64,000 nucleotides of DNA from Bremia lactucae (GCF_004359215.1 NW_027152213.1:1857600-1921599), one strand, 5' to 3'. Positions 45,586-56,513 are shown, counted from the stretch's first letter. The notes: generated by a model from the sequence alone, not told the origin. Translations and numbers: made by a program.

Positions 45586-48500
45586 TTGAGTTCTATGAGC
45601 AAGAAGAGAAAGGCTACTACTCAGATTCCGTTTGACTGCAGTAAGGCTTTCCTCTTTGAGTACGGTGAAAAGTCTTCAAAGACTGCGAACGATCTGCTTG
45701 CGTCTTTACAAAAGACTCGGCGCATTGCAAAGATCTTAGCAAAGCAACTCACCAAGGAGAAAGCCTGCCTGCCCAAGCAAGGGTCCACCTTATCAGCTCC
45801 GCTACACGAAGTAGACGCGCTTTTGGAAGAAGCCGAGCGCACCATCTTAAAGGATCTTCGGTTAAAAGTTCCGAACACATCTTCTTCCATTATGGGCCAA
45901 CCCTCAAACGCCGAGCTAATGCAGCAAATGATGCATATGCTACAGCAACAACAAGAGTTGATCAAATCCTTGGCTAACTCCCAAAAAGAAGGTGGGCTTA
46001 AGGTGGACGGGCTAAGAATACCGACGTATAGCGGAAGGAGGGAAGAGTCGGTTCGACTTTATTACGCGCAAGTACAGCAATATTTTATTGCGCGCGGTAC
46101 GAAGTGGAGAGAAGACGCAATGGCTCCTCAAGTACTTGCCGTACTAGGAAGTTCATTGCGCGAACCAGCAGCACAATGGTTCTTGCTGCATCAATCAGAA
46201 ATTCACTCAGTCGACGAGTTTTTTCTAGCAGTGGAAAAGGAATTTGTTCCTGCGGATCTACAGCAACGTCTTCGAGACGACCTGCATCGGCTGAGACAAG
46301 CCAATTGCAAAGGCTTAATGGACTACATTGCGAAATTTCGACAGATTATTTCGCAAGTTGAGGACATGACTGAGATAGACCAAATAATCTATTTTCAACG
46401 AGGATTAAAAACAAGAACGCAAGAAGAAGTTCAATACCGACGGGGAAATACACTGTCGGAGGCTATTACTGTGGCGCTCGACTTTGAACGCGCACATTCG
46501 GTTGGTTATAATTACCATATCGCAACAACCCCTCGTCCTGGTCCATCAAATGTGGCCAGAGAATTAAACAATGAGCCAGAGCTGATGGAAATCGACAATG
46601 CTCGGCCATTTCATAGGTCTTCTCGCGTCCATAGCCGACGTCCAAATAAACCAAAGTGTGCGTACTGCAAAAAACTGGGGCACACGATTCAGCAGTGTTA
46701 TAAGCGCAGGAACCAGCAAAATAGTCGCGGCAACGGATATCGTCGCGAGCGTGCAAACGTAAACTATTTCGAGAACGAGTCAGTCGAAGAAGAAACCATC
46801 GCGACTGTGTCAGATGAAAATATCACTACACTAAGTGAAGCTGACTTTGCTTCCTTCACGGGAAAAGATTTGATCGTCAAAAAGGGTCATCTTGACGATC
46901 GTGCTGTTAAAATAATGCTCGATTCTGGCGCCACATGCAATGTGGTGAAGCCGGGGTTGCTGCAACGCGTCACGTCTGAAGTGGCAACTCAAGTCACTCA
47001 TTTCGACGGCACTAATACCACCAAAAGAAAGGTGAAGAAAGGAGTCGCAAATATCTTCTTTGATGGTAATCAATTTTCTGACATTCCGGTCATCGAGTGG
47101 CCAATGAGCAATGCCCAAGATGTAATTCTGGGTAAGCCTTGGTTTACTGCGCACGAGCCAATAATAAATTGGCGTACTCATCAAGTTTCGTTCAAAGGTG
47201 GTAACATACCACAGGATGAGGTTTTTGAACCGGTCATTATTTCCTCTGCCGACTTTTCAAGGAAATTGAAGACATCAAAATACGATGAGGTCTATCGTGT
47301 CAAAATTTATCAAGAAGCGGAATCTACAAAACCTCGGGAAAAACGGTTGAAGTCTTTACTTGATTCCTATAAAGATGTATTTCCGGAGAAGTTACCGAAT
47401 TCATTGCCTCCTAATCGGTCAGTTGAATTTGAAATCAATATGCAACCCGGTGCGCAACCGAGTAATCGTCCGCCGTTTCGACTTTCACAAGTTGAACAAA
47501 ATGCTTTACAGAAGTTTGTCGATGAGAACCTTTCCCGCGGATGGATCGAGCTTTCAGACTCGCCGTGGGTATCAAACATCTTTGGTATTCCTAAAAAGGA
47601 CCCAAAAACCGGTACGAGTGTATCTCGTTCGGAATGGATTCGATCCGGAAACGCAAACATTTTGCTCCGTTGGGTGATTGACTTTCGTTACGTCAACTCA
47701 AAGTCAGTCGTCCCTAAAATACCTTTGCCGCGAATCGATGAATTGTTCGATAAAATGCAAGGTATGAGCTATTTCACAGTCATTGACTTAGCTCAGGGGT
47801 ACCAGATGCGTATCCATCCGGATAGCAAGAAGTACACTGCGTTTCATACATCAAATGAGACGTATCAGTGGTGCGTTGCTCCGATGGGTCTTGCTGGAAT
47901 GCCTGGCATTTGGTCGCGCTTAATGCGTGTACTTTTTGGAAAGTTCCCATTTGTTGTGGCATATTTGGATGATATCTGCATATTTTCCATCTCTTATGAC
48001 GAACATCTTGGCCATCTTGCTATCGTGTTCGACGTATTACGCAAGGAAACGCTATTCGCTCACATCGGCAAGTGCAAGTTTGCGCGTCAAGAGGTCAGCT
48101 TTTTGGGGCACACTGTTTCCAACAAAGGATTATCCGTTGATAATACGAAGACGGAAGCAATCGCTAAATGGCCACCACCGACCTCCGTAAAGGAATTGCA
48201 AAGTTTTCTTGGTCTTGCTGGTTATTATCGCCGCTTTATTCATCAGTTTGCGCACATAGTTCTGCCATTGAGTCATCTTGTTAAGAAAGATTCTCCATGG
48301 CTGTGGAATGCAGAACAGGAAGATTCCTTCGCAAGGCTGAAGTCTGCCTTACAAGCTGCACCTGTGCTGACTCTGCCCAATTTTTCACGCCCATTTGTAC
48401 TGACTACGGATGCATCAGGGTCGTGCGTGGGAGGTGTTTTATCGCAATTTCTCAATGGACATGACCATCCAATAGCGTTTTATTCAAAGAAGCTTGGAGT

Positions 48501-49277
48501 CCATGAGATTAATTGGCCTGCTCATGAAAAGGAGCTATTTGCAATTAAGGCGGGGTTAGACAAATGGCGTCATTACCTTTATGGTCACCAGTTTGAGATT
48601 TTCACGGACAATAGCGCCTGCTCTTGGCTGCTTCATCATCCGAAAGTCTCGCCGAAATTGGCTCGATACTTGACCACCTTCGCTCAATATACGTTTACTA
48701 TACACCACATTAATGGTGCTTTAAACGTCGTAGCTGATGCGCTTTCGCGCCGGCCTGATGATACTGTCGTGGACAATATCCACTTCCATAAGTGCGATTC
48801 TAGTTGCCAACAACGAGGTACACATTTACTTTGCTCACCCTCGGTGCCAACTCTGCCCCGGGAGGAGGCTGAGGCTCTGCAAGTTGCCACCTTAATGACA
48901 GCGTCGTATGTCGAGTTGTCACCAGAAGTTCGCAAGCTACTTCAACAAGGCTACGCCAGAGATGCTGAGTTTAAAGAAGCATGGAAAAACTCAGAAGCAA
49001 GCTCATTGTTTGTCAAGCAAGAAGACTTGCTGTTTTTGCGCACGTCAAATAAGCTTATACGTCTTTGCGTGCCCAGCAACAACCGTTTGCGAACGAAAGT
49101 AATATCGGAATATCATGATTCGGCAATTGCTGCTCATCCGGGCAATCGCAGAACATACTTGCGAGTGGCTCAGTGGTATTACTGGAAATCGTTGCAGAAA
49201 GACGTCAAGGAATATGTCAAAACCTGTGAAACCTGCGCACGTTGGAAACATGATAATCAACGAAAAAACGGATTACT
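45586..49277 (+). CDS. Gag-pol polyprotein, truncated copy (gag to integrase zinc finger)
   Basis: The same frame as 49565-54421 but interrupted at the N after residue 1230, right after the integrase HHCC finger, so no catalytic integrase core or chromodomain follows. Reading through the N gives five unrelated codons and a stop at 49293. All residues agree with the full copy except Thr56 in place of Ile56. It is likely the same gene seen twice by the assembler; if real, it could give Gag, protease and RT but no integrase. Confidence 0.85.
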
Positions 49278-49278
49278 N
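49278..49278. other. Single ambiguous base (N) at a duplication junction
   Basis: The only N in the window, lying between GGATTACT (end of copy 1) and AAGTACTGC (start of copy 2). This is how scaffolders or gap closers mark a forced join. Confidence 0.99.
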
Positions 49279-52200
49279 AAGTACTGCTTGTAGCGTGAGA
49301 GATTTCCGCTCGCAGCCAATAAGGTACTGCTTGTAGCGTGGGAATTTCCGCTCGCAGTCCACTGCTCCATCCCTTTGGAAGCGCTGCGTAACAGTTTTGA
49401 GTGTGTGGCTTTCAGTATCCACTGTAATTCTAAGCGTCTGCTTAGGCAGATATAGTCGCTTAGTCTGTGTGAGGTTGGGTCCGGCTTAACTCGGTGAAAC
49501 AGTTAATCCATCTGGGATAAGGTTTAATCTCTAACGCATTACGCCTAAGAGCTAAAGTAAGTCGTTGAGTTCTATGAGCAAGAAGAGAAAGGCTACTACT
49601 CAGATTCCGTTTGACTGCAGTAAGGCTTTCCTCTTTGAGTACGGTGAAAAGTCTTCAAAGACTGCGAACGATCTGCTTGCGTCTTTACAAAAGACTCGGC
49701 GCATTGCAAAGATCTTAGCAAAGCAACTCATCAAGGAGAAAGCCTGCCTGCCCAAGCAAGGGTCCACCTTATCAGCTCCGCTACACGAAGTAGACGCGCT
49801 TTTGGAAGAAGCCGAGCGCACCATCTTAAAGGATCTTCGGTTAAAAGTTCCGAACACATCTTCTTCCATTATGGGCCAACCCTCAAACGCCGAGCTAATG
49901 CAGCAAATGATGCATATGCTACAGCAACAACAAGAGTTGATCAAATCCTTGGCTAACTCCCAAAAAGAAGGTGGGCTTAAGGTGGACGGGCTAAGAATAC
50001 CGACGTATAGCGGAAGGAGGGAAGAGTCGGTTCGACTTTATTACGCGCAAGTACAGCAATATTTTATTGCGCGCGGTACGAAGTGGAGAGAAGACGCAAT
50101 GGCTCCTCAAGTACTTGCCGTACTAGGAAGTTCATTGCGCGAACCAGCAGCACAATGGTTCTTGCTGCATCAATCAGAAATTCACTCAGTCGACGAGTTT
50201 TTTCTAGCAGTGGAAAAGGAATTTGTTCCTGCGGATCTACAGCAACGTCTTCGAGACGACCTGCATCGGCTGAGACAAGCCAATTGCAAAGGCTTAATGG
50301 ACTACATTGCGAAATTTCGACAGATTATTTCGCAAGTTGAGGACATGACTGAGATAGACCAAATAATCTATTTTCAACGAGGATTAAAAACAAGAACGCA
50401 AGAAGAAGTTCAATACCGACGGGGAAATACACTGTCGGAGGCTATTACTGTGGCGCTCGACTTTGAACGCGCACATTCGGTTGGTTATAATTACCATATC
50501 GCAACAACCCCTCGTCCTGGTCCATCAAATGTGGCCAGAGAATTAAACAATGAGCCAGAGCTGATGGAAATCGACAATGCTCGGCCATTTCATAGGTCTT
50601 CTCGCGTCCATAGCCGACGTCCAAATAAACCAAAGTGTGCGTACTGCAAAAAACTGGGGCACACGATTCAGCAGTGTTATAAGCGCAGGAACCAGCAAAA
50701 TAGTCGCGGCAACGGATATCGTCGCGAGCGTGCAAACGTAAACTATTTCGAGAACGAGTCAGTCGAAGAAGAAACCATCGCGACTGTGTCAGATGAAAAT
50801 ATCACTACACTAAGTGAAGCTGACTTTGCTTCCTTCACGGGAAAAGATTTGATCGTCAAAAAGGGTCATCTTGACGATCGTGCTGTTAAAATAATGCTCG
50901 ATTCTGGCGCCACATGCAATGTGGTGAAGCCGGGGTTGCTGCAACGCGTCACGTCTGAAGTGGCAACTCAAGTCACTCATTTCGACGGCACTAATACCAC
51001 CAAAAGAAAGGTGAAGAAAGGAGTCGCAAATATCTTCTTTGATGGTAATCAATTTTCTGACATTCCGGTCATCGAGTGGCCAATGAGCAATGCCCAAGAT
51101 GTAATTCTGGGTAAGCCTTGGTTTACTGCGCACGAGCCAATAATAAATTGGCGTACTCATCAAGTTTCGTTCAAAGGTGGTAACATACCACAGGATGAGG
51201 TTTTTGAACCGGTCATTATTTCCTCTGCCGACTTTTCAAGGAAATTGAAGACATCAAAATACGATGAGGTCTATCGTGTCAAAATTTATCAAGAAGCGGA
51301 ATCTACAAAACCTCGGGAAAAACGGTTGAAGTCTTTACTTGATTCCTATAAAGATGTATTTCCGGAGAAGTTACCGAATTCATTGCCTCCTAATCGGTCA
51401 GTTGAATTTGAAATCAATATGCAACCCGGTGCGCAACCGAGTAATCGTCCGCCGTTTCGACTTTCACAAGTTGAACAAAATGCTTTACAGAAGTTTGTCG
51501 ATGAGAACCTTTCCCGCGGATGGATCGAGCTTTCAGACTCGCCGTGGGTATCAAACATCTTTGGTATTCCTAAAAAGGACCCAAAAACCGGTACGAGTGT
51601 ATCTCGTTCGGAATGGATTCGATCCGGAAACGCAAACATTTTGCTCCGTTGGGTGATTGACTTTCGTTACGTCAACTCAAAGTCAGTCGTCCCTAAAATA
51701 CCTTTGCCGCGAATCGATGAATTGTTCGATAAAATGCAAGGTATGAGCTATTTCACAGTCATTGACTTAGCTCAGGGGTACCAGATGCGTATCCATCCGG
51801 ATAGCAAGAAGTACACTGCGTTTCATACATCAAATGAGACGTATCAGTGGTGCGTTGCTCCGATGGGTCTTGCTGGAATGCCTGGCATTTGGTCGCGCTT
51901 AATGCGTGTACTTTTTGGAAAGTTCCCATTTGTTGTGGCATATTTGGATGATATCTGCATATTTTCCATCTCTTATGACGAACATCTTGGCCATCTTGCT
52001 ATCGTGTTCGACGTATTACGCAAGGAAACGCTATTCGCTCACATCGGCAAGTGCAAGTTTGCGCGTCAAGAGGTCAGCTTTTTGGGGCACACTGTTTCCA
52101 ACAAAGGATTATCCGTTGATAATACGAAGACGGAAGCAATCGCTAAATGGCCACCACCGACCTCCGTAAAGGAATTGCAAAGTTTTCTTGGTCTTGCTGG

Positions 52201-53256
52201 TTATTATCGCCGCTTTATTCATCAGTTTGCGCACATAGTTCTGCCATTGAGTCATCTTGTTAAGAAAGATTCTCCATGGCTGTGGAATGCAGAACAGGAA
52301 GATTCCTTCGCAAGGCTGAAGTCTGCCTTACAAGCTGCACCTGTGCTGACTCTGCCCAATTTTTCACGCCCATTTGTACTGACTACGGATGCATCAGGGT
52401 CGTGCGTGGGAGGTGTTTTATCGCAATTTCTCAATGGACATGACCATCCAATAGCGTTTTATTCAAAGAAGCTTGGAGTCCATGAGATTAATTGGCCTGC
52501 TCATGAAAAGGAGCTATTTGCAATTAAGGCGGGGTTAGACAAATGGCGTCATTACCTTTATGGTCACCAGTTTGAGATTTTCACGGACAATAGCGCCTGC
52601 TCTTGGCTGCTTCATCATCCGAAAGTCTCGCCGAAATTGGCTCGATACTTGACCACCTTCGCTCAATATACGTTTACTATACACCACATTAATGGTGCTT
52701 TAAACGTCGTAGCTGATGCGCTTTCGCGCCGGCCTGATGATACTGTCGTGGACAATATCCACTTCCATAAGTGCGATTCTAGTTGCCAACAACGAGGTAC
52801 ACATTTACTTTGCTCACCCTCGGTGCCAACTCTGCCCCGGGAGGAGGCTGAGGCTCTGCAAGTTGCCACCTTAATGACAGCGTCGTATGTCGAGTTGTCA
52901 CCAGAAGTTCGCAAGCTACTTCAACAAGGCTACGCCAGAGATGCTGAGTTTAAAGAAGCATGGAAAAACTCAGAAGCAAGCTCATTGTTTGTCAAGCAAG
53001 AAGACTTGCTGTTTTTGCGCACGTCAAATAAGCTTATACGTCTTTGCGTGCCCAGCAACAACCGTTTGCGAACGAAAGTAATATCGGAATATCATGATTC
53101 GGCAATTGCTGCTCATCCGGGCAATCGCAGAACATACTTGCGAGTGGCTCAGTGGTATTACTGGAAATCGTTGCAGAAAGACGTCAAGGAATATGTCAAA
53201 ACCTGTGAAACCTGTGCACGTTGGAAACATGATAATCAACGAAAAAACGGATTACT
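49279..53256 (+). repeat. Large direct duplication inside the element, copy 2
   Basis: Partner of 45300-49277. Its right end continues without interruption into the integrase core, so this copy carries the native downstream junction; copy 1 carries the native upstream junction. Confidence 0.95.
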
Positions 53257-54421
53257 CATGCCAATTCCAATACCAGAGGCTTGCTGGCAAGTGGTGTCAA
53301 TGGACTTCATAACAGGGCTTCCTATGTCCAATGGATTTGATGCCATCCTAACGGTTGTCGATAAGTTGTCCAAACGAACGAAGTACGCAGCAGTGCACGT
53401 TAAGGATGATGCATGCACAACAGCAAAAGTATTTTTTGATGCTGTAGTTCGACACCATGGTCTTCCAGAAGTTATCATTAGTGACCGAGATAGCAAGTTC
53501 ACGTCCATGTTTTGGAAGTCTTTGATGACGATCATCGGTGTTCGTCTAAGTATGACAACTACTCATCGGGCTCAAGCCGATGGACAGACCGAGCGACAGA
53601 ACCTTGTGGTAGAAGACGCACTCAGATGCATGGTATCTTACCATGGCACTGTCTGGACCGAACACTTGGGAAGCATAGAGTATGCGCACTCTACACTGGT
53701 TAGTGCATCCACGGGATACTCTCCCTTCGAAATAGATACGGGAAGAAAGGAACGCTCTACATGGCAAAAGGCTCTAGGCTGGAATAGTCAACCAAATGAG
53801 ATTGACGTATACGCAAAAGAGTTTATCGAAGAACGAACAAAGATCATCGATCAGGCTCGCAGAAATCTCCTAAAAGCACAAGCTTCGCAAAAGCAATATT
53901 ACGATCAAAAACGCCGAATAAATCAAGTTGAATTCAAGGTTGGAGATCTAGTTATGCTTGATACTTGCAGAATATCGTTGAAACATGCTGCGAAAGATAT
54001 GGGGACACCACGAGCTAAGTTTGCGGCAAGAAAGGTGGGACCATTCGAAATTATCAAAATGATTAATCCTAATGTGGCAAGGCTTAAGTTACCACAAAGT
54101 ATGAATAAGATAAATCCAACCTTTAATGTCGATGTTCTATCAAAGTATGAGCCGACACCAGAAAAATTTCGAAGTCGTCCGATACCGAAAGCATCCAAAT
54201 TCGTGGATAATGGCACAGCGGATCATCTTCAAGTTATTGAACGTCTCTTGAAGAAAAGCCAGTTCAATCGTCAACCATACTGGCTCGTACAACGGCATGG
54301 CGAAACTAAGGAAGAAGCCAGTTGGGAAAAAGAGAAAAATATTCGCCATGTCTCCCACTGGAAGGATCTCGTCGCCAACTTCAATCAGCGTCAACGAGAG
54401 ATCAAATCGGGGAGGATGTAA
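49565..54421 (+). CDS. Gag-pol polyprotein of a chromodomain Ty3/Gypsy element (1618 aa, intact)
   Basis: One open frame codes everything needed for reverse transcription and integration of the element. Gag region about 140-310, zinc knuckle CX2CX4HX4C at C358, C361, H366, C371. Retropepsin LDSGAT with Asp446. Reverse transcriptase about 600-850, with Asp734 (VIDL) and the YLDD box 793-796. RNase H about 930-1055, with Asp942 (TDAS), Glu983, Asp1008 (TDNS) and the DALSRRP ending at 1051-1057. Integrase finger H1175-x-H1184 region to C1214/C1217; core Asp1247 (SMDF), Asp1307 (SDRD), Glu1343 (QTER). C-terminal chromodomain about 1557-1600 (ERLLKKSQFNRQPYWLVQ). Every catalytic residue is present, so it may be active. 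The stop codon lies inside the 3' LTR. Gag and Pol share a frame, so no frameshift is needed; how the Gag:Pol ratio is set is unclear. Confidence 0.95.
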   Translation: MSSMSKKRKATTQIPFDCSKAFLFEYGEKSSKTANDLLASLQKTRRIAKILAKQLIKEKACLPKQGSTLSAPLHEVDALLEEAERTILKDLRLKVPNTSSSIMGQPSNAELMQQMMHMLQQQQELIKSLANSQKEGGLKVDGLRIPTYSGRREESVRLYYAQVQQYFIARGTKWREDAMAPQVLAVLGSSLREPAAQWFLLHQSEIHSVDEFFLAVEKEFVPADLQQRLRDDLHRLRQANCKGLMDYIAKFRQIISQVEDMTEIDQIIYFQRGLKTRTQEEVQYRRGNTLSEAITVALDFERAHSVGYNYHIATTPRPGPSNVARELNNEPELMEIDNARPFHRSSRVHSRRPNKPKCAYCKKLGHTIQQCYKRRNQQNSRGNGYRRERANVNYFENESVEEETIATVSDENITTLSEADFASFTGKDLIVKKGHLDDRAVKIMLDSGATCNVVKPGLLQRVTSEVATQVTHFDGTNTTKRKVKKGVANIFFDGNQFSDIPVIEWPMSNAQDVILGKPWFTAHEPIINWRTHQVSFKGGNIPQDEVFEPVIISSADFSRKLKTSKYDEVYRVKIYQEAESTKPREKRLKSLLDSYKDVFPEKLPNSLPPNRSVEFEINMQPGAQPSNRPPFRLSQVEQNALQKFVDENLSRGWIELSDSPWVSNIFGIPKKDPKTGTSVSRSEWIRSGNANILLRWVIDFRYVNSKSVVPKIPLPRIDELFDKMQGMSYFTVIDLAQGYQMRIHPDSKKYTAFHTSNETYQWCVAPMGLAGMPGIWSRLMRVLFGKFPFVVAYLDDICIFSISYDEHLGHLAIVFDVLRKETLFAHIGKCKFARQEVSFLGHTVSNKGLSVDNTKTEAIAKWPPPTSVKELQSFLGLAGYYRRFIHQFAHIVLPLSHLVKKDSPWLWNAEQEDSFARLKSALQAAPVLTLPNFSRPFVLTTDASGSCVGGVLSQFLNGHDHPIAFYSKKLGVHEINWPAHEKELFAIKAGLDKWRHYLYGHQFEIFTDNSACSWLLHHPKVSPKLARYLTTFAQYTFTIHHINGALNVVADALSRRPDDTVVDNIHFHKCDSSCQQRGTHLLCSPSVPTLPREEAEALQVATLMTASYVELSPEVRKLLQQGYARDAEFKEAWKNSEASSLFVKQEDLLFLRTSNKLIRLCVPSNNRLRTKVISEYHDSAIAAHPGNRRTYLRVAQWYYWKSLQKDVKEYVKTCETCARWKHDNQRKNGLLMPIPIPEACWQVVSMDFITGLPMSNGFDAILTVVDKLSKRTKYAAVHVKDDACTTAKVFFDAVVRHHGLPEVIISDRDSKFTSMFWKSLMTIIGVRLSMTTTHRAQADGQTERQNLVVEDALRCMVSYHGTVWTEHLGSIEYAHSTLVSASTGYSPFEIDTGRKERSTWQKALGWNSQPNEIDVYAKEFIEERTKIIDQARRNLLKAQASQKQYYDQKRRINQVEFKVGDLVMLDTCRISLKHAAKDMGTPRAKFAARKVGPFEIIKMINPNVARLKLPQSMNKINPTFNVDVLSKYEPTPEKFRSRPIPKASKFVDNGTADHLQVIERLLKKSQFNRQPYWLVQRHGETKEEASWEKEKNIRHVSHWKDLVANFNQRQREIKSGRM
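54408..54416 (+). promoter_or_regulatory. Polypurine tract
   Basis: CGGGGAGGA directly before the TG of the 3' LTR; in this element group such a tract primes plus-strand DNA synthesis. It is also coding. Confidence 0.75.
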
Positions 54422-54664
54422 GGACCAGTCATCTTGCTCAGCCCTTGACCACTCATTTCGACTTACCTTTTAAACCATTCATTTTCTTTAATTCAATTTT
54501 ACATATGCGCCATAATAAAAACAAGTAAAAAGGTTTGCGCAATTAGGAGAGATGATACTCAGTAAGAATTAGATTAAGGATAGGCGATACCTTAAGGAGT
54601 ATACCAAAAGTATCGGTTACTTAAACTAATTTTAATTCAGTCGTAATTTACCCTCATCCTGACA
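54417..54664 (+). repeat. 3' LTR of the young Gypsy element (248 bp)
   Basis: TGTAAGG...CTGACA followed by the target duplication GACGG at 54665-54669. Confidence 0.95.
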
Positions 54665-54669
54665 GACGG

Positions 54670-55087
54670 CGTCCTTTTAAACTTCGTCGGCGCAAAAGTC
54701 TTAAAAAGCCTTATATCTCGAGGTTGACGACTCGTAACTGCTTCTATATCGTGGTTGTAGAAGCAATTGCTGCTTTGACGTTACATTTCAGTGCAATTTC
54801 TGACCCTGGCAACGATGCCATGTATACGTCATTGGAGTGGTGTTACCGTTACTACTCTAGGAGTGCACAAACAGGCTGATCATGCGTCAGAAGAATAGCT
54901 TGCTGCAATCTTTGGGATAGAAAAGTTAGCTTTCTCGGCGTTAGTGCCTAACCTTAGCTACGAGACCTTCTGCTAGGAACGAAGTTGTAGTAAGAGCTCC
55001 GATTAAATGATGAGGTTGCATCTAGAAAGGCATTCAATCTGCTAAAAAGCTAGGTGTTTATCCATGAAGCATTCTTCGTCTAATGTC
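54670..55087. other. Host flank, no gene seen
   Basis: Continues the target region interrupted by the Gypsy element; 3' side of the uL13m gene. No coding signal recognised. Confidence 0.5.
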
Positions 55088-55510
55088 TTACAAAATGACG
55101 GGGTTCTCGCCCACCTCTTTGCCATAATCATGCGTCTCGTCCAAAAAAATCTTGAGTTTCTTGTCCTGCAGTGCGCGCATCCGATTGCGCGGGAGCATGC
55201 CGAAGACAGCCTTGCGCAGTACATCCTCCGGCTTGCGTTCAAACAACTCCTTTGCAGTTCGCTGCTTGAGACCACCAGGGTAGCCTGTGTGCCAGCGATA
55301 TAACTTATTGTTCCACTTGTTGCCCGTGAGATCAATGTGTTTGGCGTTAATCACTACCACATAGTCTCCGCAATCCACATTGGGCGCGTACGTGGGCTTG
55401 TGCTTACCACGAAGAATCGGGGCTAGCTGGGAGGCCAAGCGACCTAACACTTGTCCCTTGGCATCCACTACGTGCCATACCACCTTAGAAGCCTGCGCAA
55501 CTTTGCTCAT
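55088..55510 (-). CDS. MRPL13: Mitochondrial large-subunit ribosomal protein uL13
   Basis: 140 codons, intronless, and about the same length as bacterial L13 (roughly 142). Conserved blocks: [20 protein letters not shown] (14-33), [20 protein letters not shown] (35-54), [20 protein letters not shown] (55-74), [20 protein letters not shown] (75-94), [20 protein letters not shown] (102-121). The bacterial-type sequence in a nuclear gene with introns in its neighbours points to the mitochondrial ribosome. The N-terminus is short; whether [11 protein letters not shown] acts as targeting signal is uncertain. It is divergent from the PRKRIP1-like gene with 84 bp between the start codons, so the two probably share a promoter region. 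Confidence 0.93.
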   Translation of the reverse strand: MSKVAQASKVVWHVVDAKGQVLGRLASQLAPILRGKHKPTYAPNVDCGDYVVVINAKHIDLTGNKWNNKLYRWHTGYPGGLKQRTAKELFERKPEDVLRKAVFGMLPRNRMRALQDKKLKIFLDETHDYGKEVGENPVIL

Positions 55511-55594
55511 GCTTTTGCAGCCGCTCGTAATAACTCGAAAATTTTCCTTAAATAAATAATTAGTTAGATGAAATTGTTTATTTTAAGTTAAAGG
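55511..55594. promoter_or_regulatory. Shared intergenic promoter region (84 bp)
   Basis: The space between two divergent start codons (55510 and 55595). It is AT-rich with runs of TTAAATAAATAATTAG; no TATA box or initiator can be assigned with confidence. Both 5' UTRs must be very short. Confidence 0.5.
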
Positions 55595-56175
55595 ATGGGT
55601 CGCTACACGACCGTGCAAACGTTTAGCGATCAGGACGCGCAGGTCGCTACTGTGGCGTACGATGCAACGGTCAAGGAAAAAGAGCCTTCTGGCACTACCA
55701 GTGAGATCAAAGACGGAAAGCTACATGTGAATCGAGTGGACAACGTCTCCGGAAGCTCTGCGGGCGCCGGCAGCGGTGAATTCCACTCGTACCGTGCCGC
55801 TAGAAGACGGTATGGTGCTCTGTTGGCTTTTCAGATACTTTCATAATGTGCTGACACGTGATGAGCAGCGAAATGGAGCGAGTTGCAGTCATGGAAAAGC
55901 GCTACAACGATAAAAAGGCGCAACAAGAGTTCGAAGCCGAGCGCAAACGCAAAGCTGAGGAGTTTGAGGCCAAGATGCGCAAGCGCACGGAAAAGCGGAA
56001 GCGACGCAGAAAACGAGGCAAAGCAAAGAATTTTGATCAAGAAGTGGTAGACATGAGGGAAAAAACGATGGAAGAGGCACCTGAGACGCCCGGAGGTGTC
56101 ACAGAAATTCCTAACGACGGTAGCTTCTTAGAGAAGATGCTAGCATTGCAGCAGGAGAAAGAGAAGATTAATTAA
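55595..56175 (+). CDS. PRKRIP1: PRKRIP1-like splicing-associated protein
   Basis: Two exons: 55595-55809 and 55869-56175, with a 59-bp intron (donor GTATGG, acceptor GAGCAG, candidate branch site CTGAC near 55851). Splicing restores a CGC Arg codon and gives 173 residues. The signature of the family is intact across the junction: GAGSGEFHSYRAARRREMER, followed by a long basic coiled coil (about 80-125, KRKAEEFEAKMRKRTEKRKR RRKRGK split here by a space). The vertebrate homologue PRKRIP1 (C114) binds double-stranded RNA and is found in the catalytic-step-II spliceosome; nuclear location follows from the basic run. Acidic/low-complexity C-terminus. The intron-retained frame would stop after 83 codons. 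Confidence 0.88.
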
Positions 56176-56513
56176 GAAAGAATAAAGACCTTAATCTTAT
56201 GTCTTAAATTTCGAAGTCGTTTGACTGACAGACACTCGCAGGCAGCTTTATCATTTGCATTGTAGTTGCCATTACCACAATGACTACCTTTTCAATATCA
56301 ATCCCAAGCAATAAGAGAACTTTTATTCAAAAAAATGGCAACTCATGGCACTCACGTGCATGCTCTATTTCATTGCGGAAAGTAACAAATTGTTTGCAGA
56401 TGATGAACATCATCTACAATTGGCAATGAATATCACAACTTATTCTGATAATTGGCTTTGAGGCTCAGCACTAAGATTGCGTTACTTACTCAAAGCTACG
56501 AATCTTGTTCATT
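56176..56513. other. Convergent 3' intergenic region
   Basis: 338 bp between two converging stop codons. It begins with AATAAAG at 56180-56186, a possible polyadenylation signal of the PRKRIP1-like gene. No gene. Confidence 0.5.

Larger units (their letters stand above)
45300..49277 (+). repeat. Large direct duplication inside the element, copy 1
   Basis: 3978 bp repeated at 49279-53256 with a constant offset of 3979. I found only three differences: C45752 against T49731 (Thr or Ile), A45381 against C49360, and C49236 against T53215. It stops exactly at the single N. Confidence 0.95.
44825..54664 (+). mobile_element. Young full-length chromodomain Ty3/Gypsy retrotransposon with internal duplication
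   Basis: LTRs at 44825-45071 and 54417-54664 both start TGTAAGGACC and end CCTGACA. By eye they differ by two substitutions and one inserted T. GACGG flanks both sides (44820-44824, 54665-54669). A primer-binding-like TGGTAGCACTTGTTGG starts two or three bases after the left LTR, and a purine tract CGGGGAGGA precedes the right LTR. The internal region holds a truncated gag-pol (45586-49277), a single N (49278), then a repeated leader and intact gag-pol (49565-54421). Without the repeated 3979 bp the element would be 5861 bp, a normal size for the group. Order protease-RT-RNase H-integrase-chromodomain defines Ty3/Gypsy. Confidence 0.95.

Noticed and set aside
45621..54394. Many frames of 60-120 codons on both strands inside the Gypsy element
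   Set aside because: Shadows of the gag-pol frame; they occur twice only because of the duplication.
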